From the NCBI RefSeq assembly GCF_035046505.1, contig NC_089821.1:195076377-195140376 (forward strand): a DNA stretch of 64,000 nucleotides, in the 5' to 3' direction. Position numbers and translations under genes: made by a program. The notes under the pieces were generated by a model. The model did no database searches. It had not been told where the DNA came from and saw only the letters and a program-made list of their open reading frames with translations. The stretch is from Tiliqua scincoides. Taxonomy: Eukaryota; Chordata; Lepidosauria; Squamata; Scincidae. Of the stretch, positions 39,601-51,600 are shown in pieces; the first letter of the stretch is position 1, and the number at the start of each line of letters is the position of its first letter.

Positions 39601-42600
39601 TCGCTGTGTCCTCCTGACCCTCATGTAATTTGTTCATCCATTTCAACTGCTGGCAATCAATATAGGAATCTGCATGGTTCCTGTACAAACGGAACAGAGC
39701 AACAGTTAGCAAAAAAAAGTGGTTTGGGATGATTGTCCAAAATGATGATCATGTGGTATGCTAAAAGCTGTGAGTGCCTGTTGCCACTGAATGATCAGTC
39801 TTGCTGGGTTTATAACCATCTGTTCTCCTTCCCCAAACAGAAACTTTGAAATGAGTGTGCCAGCCACATGTCGCCCCACATGCACCAAATTTTTCAGATG
39901 TATTGCAGTGTGGACTGTGGAACAACAAGGGCCATCAGGCACCTAGGAACATGGGCCTGTGTATCACGTACAATTACAATTTGGAAACTGTCCAAGAACT
40001 TTATTAGTGCTAGATTGGATTTGGTGACAGCAGATATCTTTGATTCTTAGCTAGGCTGCTGATTTATATATATACAGGAAGGAAAGAAGGCTTTCGCAAA
40101 GAAAAGAATGGTAGTGGGGAAAAATAAGCAAGCATCATTATGCTCTAACATATTTGGCCTCTTACCATGATGATTTCTGTGGAAATGTCTGTGGTTGTGT
40201 TGTTTTCTTTCCTAAGGCCACAAAGCAGGCAGTGCTTCCTGTCATAGCAATCCCTCGGAGTTGACACATGCGCTGGTGGATCGATCTGCAGTATTGCTTG
40301 ACCTTTGGACTTGTGAATCAGCTTTCTTAGAAAATAAGTGGCAGGTATACTTACTTGTATTTTTATTTAAGAGTAGGAACCTGATAATTCCTATTCTAGT
40401 CAATTTAGGACACAATCTTAACCAGATTTCCAGCACTGAGGTAAGGGCAATGCAGCTCCAAGGCAAGGGAACAAACATTCCCTTCCCTTGAGGAGGCCTC
40501 CGTGACTGCCCCCAACTGCAGTATGCAGCATATGCCTATTGGCACAGCTATGTCAGCGCTAGCAAGTTGGTTGGGATCTGGGCCTTAGTGTGTTTTGGAT
40601 TTGGTATATAATAAGCAAAGCAAAAACTGAGTGAAGTGCTTCATCACCAATTTACTTTTTGGGGGAGTTGGCTCTACCCAATTTTGTGGGTGGAAGTGAG
40701 AAGCATTATTTTCACCTTGAAGATGAAGATACTGTGACTTAGATGGAGCGCTTTATGTCCTTATATTAAGGCTGTCAAGATAAAAGCATACTGAGTGATG
40801 CTAAGATAACCTCTTGTCCTAAGACAGCAGTGGCTTTCATGCTTGCCTAAAAATGGGTTAGTACTTATTGCTTGACTTGCCTTCAGTTATGTCTTTACAA
40901 AGTTGAACATCACCTCTGAGTGATGCTGAATCCTTTTTCAGCAATGATGAAATGGGAATTATGCTTGTCTTTAGGAAAGACACTGCTGCAAAGAGACTTT
41001 TCAAGCTATTATTTTGTGGGTAAGAACCTATGTCAATAAGAAAATATACTACAGTAAGCTATGACCCAGGAAATTCCTGGCTAAAGTTTTACTTGAGACC
41101 CAGTGAAGTCCAAAGTATTTGATATAAAGCTTTTAAAAAAAAGGCTAAAATGGGAAGGAAACTTTTCTTATTTTTGTTTTAAATGTCTTTTCAGCTTCTG
41201 GAAAGTTACTTTGAAGCTTACCAGCATGCCTTAGATTTGGAAGAACGATTTGCTCTGGCCCAAGTAATAACTGACATCATATATAAACGACCGCGATTTG
41301 ATTTCCACCTTGGATATTTTGTCAACACCTATGAAAATGAGTGCATGTGCCTAAGATTTCAGCTACAGCTGGTGAGGGATATATTGAACCAACAGGTGAA
41401 TAGAGACCAGGTTGGAGCATTGGCTGTAGACAGTGTGTGAACCAACACTTGCCAAGTATTAGCTTTTGAAACCTGTCCCCAGTGTTCTGCCAGACATGAA
41501 ACTAAAATTTCAGTTTGAGAAAGTGATGCCTGAGGGTGTGTGCTAGAATTCCTGTAGTCTTCTCACTACTGAAGTGGAAGTATCAATGTTAAAATCTGTA
41601 TATTGCTCATTGTCCATTTCATCCATGTTTAGTAGAAAGAGGGCAGAAGAATTCTTTTTAGTTGATAAGTCTGGCAACCTGCTCTGGCAGTTGTCTGCCA
41701 CCAGGTCTTCCTGCAATATTCTTGCAGCATCCATGAACTACAAGTGTACTATCATGCTCTTGAAAGCTTCCAGAAATCCATGAGTTTCATATAATCTTAC
41801 AAGAGATTTTTGTTTGCTTGATTTTCAGATTGATAACCAGCGTGACTATAATCATAAGATTTGGCGTGATGGTCCCAAAGGTGGCATCAGGGAATTTGGT
41901 TTTCCTCCATATATAATTGCAAAGCAATTAATTGCTATGAATAACAGTCTGTGAGTAATGTATGTCTAATATGCTACATATATTTTAGTGCTGTTCACCA
42001 TTACTGTCTGTGCTTGATTGAAATCTTACAAGCCGACAAGTGTCCCACTGTTATCTCCTTTAATTTAAGTGACCGTGGTTAAAGTAAGCTAATCCAGGTG
42101 CAGTGGCGTTCCCAGAGGGGGTGCACAGTGCGAAGTTTTGCAGGGCACCTCCCCGTCCCCCTCCCAGCCATTCTGGGCTGTGAGAACAATGCAGAAGTGT
42201 GGTCCTCTTCATTGCTCTCCAGCCCAGGATGGCTCTGATGGCAAGGGGGAGGGGCAGCTTAAACCACATGTTGAGATGTCCTGAAAAAACGTAGCAATGT
42301 AACCCCCCTCTGGGAACACCACTATCCAGGTAGTCACTGTTGGAACCTTCAGCATTGTCATTTCTCAAGCTTAGAATTTTCAGATATAACCACTGCAGAC
42401 ACGTGCCTATAAGTCGACACCACAGATAAGTTGAGGGCAGGTTTTGAGCCAACAATCATGGAATTTTCTATGACCCTCGGATAAGTCAGGGGTTAAACTT
42501 AGGGGGGTGTCTGACTATAGTTTTGTCTGATTTTACCCGAGGCCAGATCCTGAAAAATAACCTACCACTAATTGTTACCTAAGAATTGTAGTCTCTAATT

Positions 42601-45600
42601 AAGTGATTTTCAACCTTTTTCATCTCACAGCACACTGACAAGGCACTAAAATGGTCAAGGCACACCACCAGGTTGACAATTGACAAGGCACACCATGCTG
42701 CCAGTGGGGGCTCACAACTCCCATTGGCCCTATTAATAAATGACCTTCCCCCAAATTCCTGTGGCACACCTGTGGACCACTTGTGGCACACCAGTTGAAA
42801 ATGGCTGCTCTAATTTATTCAAAACGTAGTAAAAGATCATAAGATACATTTTTATTCTTTTTAAAATTCTGGTCTTGACCACCTTTTTGTAAACACTATC
42901 AGAGTAAGTGCACTGTAAACTACATACCAGTAAAACAGTGGTTCCCAACCTGGTATTCACATACTCCCAGGGACACTCAACAGGACCTTTAGGGGTACTT
43001 GAAAAAGAATGGAATAATGGCAGAAAAAGGAATGCCTTGCAAGGACCAGCAAGGCAGGAAGGGAGGTAGCTAGTTGGCTGTGAAAGCTCCACCAATAGCT
43101 AGTTTTTGGTCATCAATTCATCTATGAACCAGTGATTGAAAACCAGCACAGTCAAAAAGCTGAAACATAATATGGAAAGTGATCAATCACCCAGAATTTC
43201 TCAGCACACTTCTGGTGCAAAACAGTGCAAAGGCAGTTCTTCAAACAGATGAAAAGAGAAAATATGTGATGAATACATGAAGTCTGGGCTTTCATATGGA
43301 GGAGATGAAGGCTTGTATTATTAATTACAAACATTTTGCTAATATGAAGGGTACAATTTATGGAAATGCGCTGCCAAGGGATATGCAAGTGAAAAAGGTT
43401 GGGAACCACCATGAATCAAATCCACCTTTAAAGGTGTCTGGCTCTACATACAACAGACAATCCATAACACATAACTGAGAGTGTGCAATTCAATTTACGA
43501 CAGAGAGATGAGATATTTGCAACCCTTTTTACTCAGAAGTAGACCCACTGCTTTCCATAGGTGTTATTCTTAAGTAATGGTGCACTGAATTGTAGCCTGG
43601 GAATGAGGATCCCATCCTGGTGTTTCAAAAACCAGACCTGCTTTGCAAGCATTTGCCAAGCAGAACCAGGCTGCAGCAGAAGGAAGGAGAATAAAAGGTT
43701 AATTTTGGCTGGAATGTCCCAGGAAAATCACTATAGCAACTAATGAGGTGCCTGCCTGAGCTTTGCTGAGCTGAGCAGAGAAAGGAAACTGTTCAGAGTT
43801 GAAAGGCTCTGCCCTCTGATTGACCCAGATAAGGCGAAGTGATAATTGTGGAGCTTGATTACTTGGCAAAAATTTCACATACTATATCTATGGAACTATG
43901 GTTAGTGCTGTTTAACTATGGTTAGTTAAAAAGATGCACACACAGTTGTAAATTAAAAATACATATGAGTACACAGACTTGTTTTTAAATCTTTAATCCA
44001 ATTATCCTGCACATAAAGACTTGTTTTAACTTCTGTAATAATGGATTTCTAGCTTTGTTTGTAAAACAGTACATGTATCAAAAGTGCTTTTATACAGTAT
44101 ATATCATCAATGTGATTTCAAGTTGATTCAGTCAAAAGGGTCATAATGACTTTCTCTGTATTCTTCCTGTTCTTCATCCTATCAAATCATGAAGATCAAT
44201 GAAGATCATTGATAGAAGCCCTTTGGGGTGCTTTTTTCAATGATTTATCTCATTTGTTTATCCTGACGTCGGCTGGGAAGATGGTAAACCACTTTGAATG
44301 TTTTTCTCATCGGTCTTTTAGAGTGAGGGTTGTTTTTTTTTGGTCATCCTTCTGCTCTTTCATAATTCCTCTTAGCCTTCTTTTTTCCCCCCTTCTTTTA
44401 AAGACCGGCTTTGAAGAACATTTATTTACTAGAGTTCCACCCCTCCCTTGGCCTGATATCTCTAATCCCCAAAGCTCTACACCACATTCTCCAGGAGTTC
44501 CAGCAAATCTGCCGACCAAAGGCAGCCAGTGAGGCAATTAATCTCGAGAATCGGGTACTTCAGCTTGCAGTGAACACGTGGTTGACCATGGAAAGTCCCG
44601 AGTCTTTTTATGGATCTCAAATTCAGAAAGATGTAAGTTCTTCTTCTATCTCCAAAAATTTATGGTAGTTTCTTCTGGGTTTTTGAAACCAAGGACAGAG
44701 ACGCTGACATTTTAAGCCATGCCATAATGGGAAGGATCTACAGTACACACCATAGTCATTCTAGCTAGTTCAGCCAAGTATTCACATTTGTTTTCGACAA
44801 ATAGATACAATGGATTGGAGGCCTTAGCTAAATGGGCCCTGCATCACAAAACCTGTTAAGCATAAACCTGTCATCGCTGCTGTTCCTGAGCTCTCCCAGC
44901 AGTGCTGAGGGAGGGTCTGAAACTAGGTGGGAGTTCTGACAAGGGGCATGGAATTTGAGCCCCCTCAATTGGGGAGTCATTCAAGGGGCAGTCTCGGGCT
45001 CTTCCTTGAGTGACTAGGGTTCCCATCTCTACTGGGGGTTCACCAGGACAGGGGCTAGGAGAAGGGGGTAAAGGGGGTCATTTGTACCTGGGCCAGCGTC
45101 AGAAAGGGGACCCAGGAGTCAAAGGAGGGGGCCCAGAAAGTTCCTGGGATCTGACATTTTCCTATCTCACCTGAACTTGCTGCCTGCGCATGATGCTGCA
45201 GGCACAATCATGGGCATGGAGGAGCAACTGGGCCCAGGAATGCTTCCATGACCCTCCTTAACACAGTGTCAAATCTGGGAGGAAACTGGCCTGCTGCAGT
45301 AACTCTTTGGCAATGAGTTGAGGAGAACTCATTGGGTACAGCTACTGGTAGGTTCTGATAGCTCCATTGTGGTTGAATACCTGTTTGCCTAGGAGAAAGC
45401 TGACCTCAGCATTTTTTGAATGCTACAATGTTTGGGCCTCTTCAGTCTAGAAAAGAGGCACCTGAGGGGGGGGGAATGATTGAGACATACAAAAACATGC
45501 AGGGGATGGACAGAGTGGATAGAGAGACGCTCTTTTCCCTCTCACTTAACACCAGAATGAGGGGACATCCATGAAAGTTGAGTGTTGGGAGAGTTAGGAC

Positions 45601-48600
45601 AGACCGAAGAAAATATTTCTTTACCCAGTGTGGAACTCCTTGCCACAGGAAGTAGTGATGGCATCTTGCCTGGATACCTTTAAGAGGGGATTGGACAAAT
45701 TTCTGGAGGAAAAGTTCATTACGGATTACAAGTCATAGTAGGTATGTGTATGTTCTTGGTTTTAGAGGCCAGCTGCCTCTGATTGAAAGATGCACGGGAG
45801 GGCACCGGGACACAGATTGTGTCTGTTGTCTTGTGTGCTCCCTGGGGCATTTGGTGGGCCACTGTGAGATACAGGAAGCTTGACTAGATGGGCCCTTGGC
45901 CTGATCCAGTGGGGCTCTTCCTATGTTCTTACGAATGAAATCAATGATATAGATTGCTGGTAGAATAGACTCAGAAGGGCTGAATTTCTTCCTGCTTTGG
46001 TTCTTTAAAGTGACTCATGGTTCCTTTTTTTGTATGTTTATGCAGTCATATTGCTTTTAGTTGGTTGGTTGGTTGGTGCAATAGTCTGTGAATCTTATTC
46101 TTGTTCCTTGACAATCATAGTTGAACAAAACTGGTTGGCATAGTAAGTGTTTGAAGTATTTCCATTTGTGAAGTAGGCAATGTTGTTTGCCCCCGTTTTA
46201 AAAGGAATTCATTGCTGTGTATCAGAAAGCTGCTCAGGACCTATCCATTATGAACTACGAGTTGTATAGAACCCTGATTTTACCCATTTAATCTTGAACT
46301 TTATAACATTAAGACACCAGTTTTAGTTTTCAGTTCCATCAAGTACATTTTTTTTTAACAATAAGGACAGGATTTATAAAGAACAACATTACAGTGAAAA
46401 AATTAGGAAGGAATGCATTCGTATTTATTATTTGAATCCACTTTTCAATGAAATATTCCAGAGCAAAGGGAGAATAATGTAATCAATAAAGTAATTATGA
46501 AATGAATTATGTGAGTGTTGCCATTTGTGTGAGATACTTTGGTAACTTTATGAAAAGGAGAGTATAAATATTGTAGTTCTGGTTGCACATCAGTTCTGAT
46601 TGCCACATCTCAAAAAGGACATAGTGGAAATGGAAAAGGTGCAAAAGAGAGCGACTAAGATGATTACGGGGCTGGGGCACCTTCCATATGAGGAAAGGCT
46701 ACAGTGTTTGGGCCTCTTTAGTCTACAAAAGAGGCGCCTGAGGGAAGACATGATTGAGACATACAAAATTATGCATGGGAAGGATAAAGTGGATAGAGAA
46801 ATGCTCTTTATACTCTCACATATCACCAGAACCAGGGGACACCCACTAAAATTGAGTCTTGGGAGAGTTAGAACAGACAAAAGAAAATATTTATTTACTG
46901 AGCGTGTGGTTGGTCTGTGGAACTCCTTGCCACAGGATGTGGTGATGGCGTCTGGCCTGGGAGCCTTTAAAAGGGGATTGGACAAGTTTCTGGAGAAAAA
47001 ATCCATTACGAGTTACAAGCCATGATGTGTATGTGCAACCTCCTGATGTTAGAAATGGGCTATGCCAGAATGCCAATGCAAGAGAGGGCACCAGGATGCA
47101 GGTCTCTTGTTATCTGGTGTGTGCTCCCTGGGGCATTTGGTGGGGCTGCTGTGAGATACAGGAAGCTAGACTAGATGGGCCTATGGCCTGATCCAGTGGG
47201 GCTGTTCTTATGTTCTTATGTACATGTTTTGTTTATTATAATAATAATATTGACTCTGGTTGGTTGTTTCTAAATCGTATGCTTCTCTGGTAGTTATTTG
47301 CAGATGTTCTGATTGAAGATCCATCACTTGTAAGAGAGATTGCAATGTCAGCACTGAAATCCAGAACAGACGAAGGACAGAAGCAGAGCAAAGAAAAACA
47401 AGCTTTAATTCTGAATGTCTTTTCAAGGCTTCTTGAACTCCTAACCCTTCGTCATCGATTGATAGAGGCAGCGGTAGAGAGTGCGCAACTGGGCAGGTCA
47501 GCAATGGGTTGCAGAGACTAGCACAGTAGGAAGTTCTACCAGATATATTTAAGACTCTTTTTTTCCCCTTCTTCCATATTTTGGATCTGTGGGCAAAAAA
47601 TGTACAGCCAGATTCTGAGCTGCTGTAAAACGGGATTGTTTACATTCTCTCCTTTCTTTGATCCTTTTAAGATGCGATTGTTAAATCTGTCAGAATGTCC
47701 CTTTCCGTATCCATTCAGATCTAGTATGTCATTTATATTGGTCATAATGTTAAAATTAATATTCTTGGTGAAATATTAAAATATAAGTGACAGTTTTATT
47801 TGAACACTGTAATTTACTGTGTACTGTAGTTTCCTCCTCAGTAAAATCCAATCTCTAGACTTCTCCCTCCATGTCTTACTTGGCCTAGAAGAAACCCAAA
47901 GTCTGCCGCAGGATTGTATTAAGAGCTTTGCCAGGGAGTTTCTGTAGAACCCTCCTAATAAACAACTTAAGTTCATCAACAGCTGTGTATATCCTGTGTT
48001 CAAGGTTCAACAGACTTCACAGTTGCAGCTTTCTTGATGACCCTGAAAAACCATTGTCAAGTTGATGCATCCTCAGCACATAGAGTATAGAAATCATATA
48101 ATGGAATATATCTGTGTATTTTCTTTTGAAGGCTGTATAAAGAATTTGCAGGAGAAATGGGTTTTGATGAGTTCCATTTGTACTTGAGGCCCGTATATTT
48201 TGAATTTGCAACTGAAAAAGAAAAAGCAGATCAACCGCCACTGACGTTCGTTACTTGTCTTTTTGAGGATGACACTAGTGTGGATAGGTACGTCGGGAAT
48301 ATGTGGGATTTCAGTATGTTTCTTTTTGTAGATCAACACCAAGCTTAGGGCGCAATCCTAATCAACTTTCCGGCACTGGCATAGCTATGCCAGGGGGGCA
48401 TGTTCTGCATCCTGCAGTTGGGGGGCAGTCACAAAGGCCTCCTCAAAGTAAGCCAGCATTTAGTCCCTTACCCCGAAGTTACATTGCCTTAACTCGGTAT
48501 TGGAAAATTTGTTAGGATTATGCCCTTAATTGCTTTGACCCCTTTGACCCAACAATATCAGCAGGTTTGGAAGAAGATTTATCACACTCTAGAACTCCAT

Positions 48601-51600
48601 CAGTTAACAGGTGAGGGAAAAATATCCAAATTTAGTATAGAATAGTGTCCCCTTTTCATCACTTCATCTCTTACTTCTGTTTGGATGCTGACAGAATGAG
48701 ATTCTGGAGGCTCTATAATTGCTACAATTTCACCTCATCAAAAAGAATAGGTTTTTTTATAGCAGCATTGAGAAACAGATAAATTAAAATTGATATATTG
48801 CATTGAGATGTGTCACATTTCTCACATGTCCCTCTAACTAGTAAGGGACAATCCATATCAGGTGTTTATTGGGCGGGGGGAAACCTACTGTAAGTGCTGG
48901 TAAGTATTTGAACATGAGTCTAACTTTGGCCATCTTTCAGGAATGTTGAAAGATGGCCAGGAAGTATTTGAAAATTGAAAGATGAAAGGAAGTATTTGAG
49001 TCTAACTTTGCTCATCTTTCCTTAATGAAATGATGTTGAAGTTCTTCATAATCCAAAGTGTAAAGGATGTACAGAAGAAGAAAGGATATTTTTTTTCTTT
49101 CATTTTAATGTCTAGGTTGAAGCCTTGCATTCTCCTTGTTTCTGAGGTTTTTTTGGGAAATCTCTTTCCTACAGATACATTCCATCCAGCTTGGTGTTAA
49201 ACATTCAAGATATTGACAATCAAATTGGAAAATTTAGCTTTCGCACAACAGAAAGCATTCTTCAGGTGAGTGAATTATTTCATGTCCAATCTGTTTTAAC
49301 ACTGAATAGTGTTGGGGTCCAGAAGTGACGTCATTAAGCAGGAAGTGATGTCATTAAGCAACTGATGGCTAGAAATAAGCATATTTTTCTCAAGAACTCA
49401 TTAGCTGCAAATGATGGAAGAGCAAATATGCAAATTTTGATCATATTTTCAAGGTATGGAACAGCCCAATTGTCACGCAGGACCCTCTTTTGGCAGCACC
49501 GCTTCTACCAAGGTGTCACTTTGCAGCTCAGGAGCTGCAAAGTGCTCTGCAAAGTGATGCCTTGGCAAAAGCAGCACTGCTGAAATTGTGATCATTGGGC
49601 TCTCCCAGCACCACCCTTTCAATAGTGCTCTTTCTGCCTATATGTCGCTTCACAGGTCAGCAGCCGAGAGCAACTGATGCTGCTGCTGGGAGAGTCCAGT
49701 TATTACTGGGAGTGGATAAAGAGCTTCTGTGGCTCATATCTGGCCTGTGGGCCTTATGTTTGCTCCCCTACCCTGACCTATGACTGTAAGAGGTTGACCA
49801 TTGCTGCTGCCATTCCTCCTACATGGCAGTGGTGGAAGATGATGGGAGGAACTAATTCTACAAGTAAGAGCCAGGTTGTGGCCCATCCTCAGAAACTACA
49901 GCCTTCTTGTTGAAAAATGCATCTAGATTGTCATGCCCACTGTTTCCTCTCCTGAAGCATTTCCTGGTAGCAGAAAATGAACCCTGTGCTAGCCTGCAGA
50001 TGCAGCTTCTGTTGGCCGAATGCACATTACCTGCATCAAACATTTGAATGGTTTTATGGAATTTTTAACATTTTTCTTTCTTATAATACTGTATAAATTA
50101 CACTCGGGACAAAGAATATTATAAAGCAACACTATCATAAGGTATCACTGAAAAGTTCTTGTCTCTTCCACTGTCTCCTGTACACCTTCCTTCCCATGAT
50201 GCATCTCAAGAGAGCAGATGAATAACAGTCTGAGGAGGGATCAAATATTTTCTGAAGAGACCATTTCAATTCTGAAGTTACCCCTTCTGCATTTCCATCA
50301 GAAAACTTCTGACCAACATTTCTCCTTTATTTCATGCCCTTTCCTTATGGGGCACCTGTGATAATTCTGATTTGCAATGAAGTGAGTTTCAAGATTCCAT
50401 ATAGAATATGATCCTGTGTCCAACTATGTATGAAAGCAAAATTCCTATCTCTTCATGAGCCTGTAGTGAACCCAAAGATACATATAGTAATACCAGAAAA
50501 GGTTTTCTAAACTTTGTGCTATGAATACAAGATTGTTAATCAGCTTTTTGTTTTGCTTTTAATCTTTACCCTTCAGCTTTTGTCACAGTCGGGAATGGAA
50601 AATTTACAAATCACTCTGGCCTGCCAAGTCACTCATAAAAACACACTCCTTGTTGCTGTTCAGCAGGCTGCATTTTGTGGTGTGATGGAGCCCATAAAAA
50701 GTGTGGATATGAAGGTTAGCTTGTATTTTTTCTTTTCAAGAGTCAAACTACAGTACGTATGCCTTCTGTGTAACTTTCTACTAAAAAGCTGCAACCAGAA
50801 GCAGGGGGCAGACAGGCTGGGGAGTAGTTTGTATCCAACCTTTTTGTTTGCTGTATTTGTTTTCTCTTGCCTTCACCACTTTTTTCTGCTTTTACCCACT
50901 TTCATGTTTACAGTTTCCTGTATACCTTCTTCTGCTGGAAGAAAAACCATTTGTGAGGTCCAATTTTGATAGAGGTTTTTACCAGCCTCCTCCTGTGGTA
51001 CACCTAGATGTACCCTCTTGGAATTCAAACATGGGGCTTATCCCACTGCTTAAAGTGAGATTGAAACACTCAACCAGGTGGACTCTTGCGGGGGCCTTTT
51101 GCCAGTGCCTGATCTGACTGACATCTGAGCCCATCGCTGCTAACGACATGGAGTGCATGAATTTTACATGGATAGAAGTCACATAGTTGTGACTTAACCT
51201 TATCAAAAATGGACATGGCCTTTAGTTGCTTTAAAATAGGAACAGTTTAGTGTTCAAATATAAACTGCCTGTTTTCTCACCTATGGCACACAATTATATC
51301 TCACAATTGTATTTAACTAATCTTTCAGTATGCTTAGTATCATGCAGAAGTAATCATGCAGAATATATGTCTCTAATATTTAGGAAGGAAGCTTAAGTCT
51401 GAAGAGTCACAGCAGCTCAGCAAGTGGAAGAAGTTCAACTACTGGGGGTGGAATGGAAAACCAACTGCTGGCAACACCAGCATCAATCTCTTATTCCATT
51501 GTGCGTCTTGCCACTAGACACCGCAGTTTAAGGAGGTAGTTTTGTCTTAAAATGGGCTACAGAGTCCTTTCCATGTAATGGTACTATTCACAACTAGTCC

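Noticed and set aside
41396-41440. Alternative 3' end of CCDC162 by read-through of exon 15
   Set aside because: The donor GTGAAT is usable, exon 16 joins in phase, and no polyadenylation signal follows closely.
48553-48609. The exon-10 copy as a genuine coding exon
   Set aside because: Exons 19 and 20 share a split codon (phase 2) and join correctly. An insert here would need matching phase and an acceptor that I cannot place.
49595-49913. Overlapping open frames in intron 20 as an extra CCDC162 exon
   Set aside because: Exons 20 and 21 already join in phase 0, the stretch borders a hAT-like repeat, and no matching acceptor and donor pair was found.
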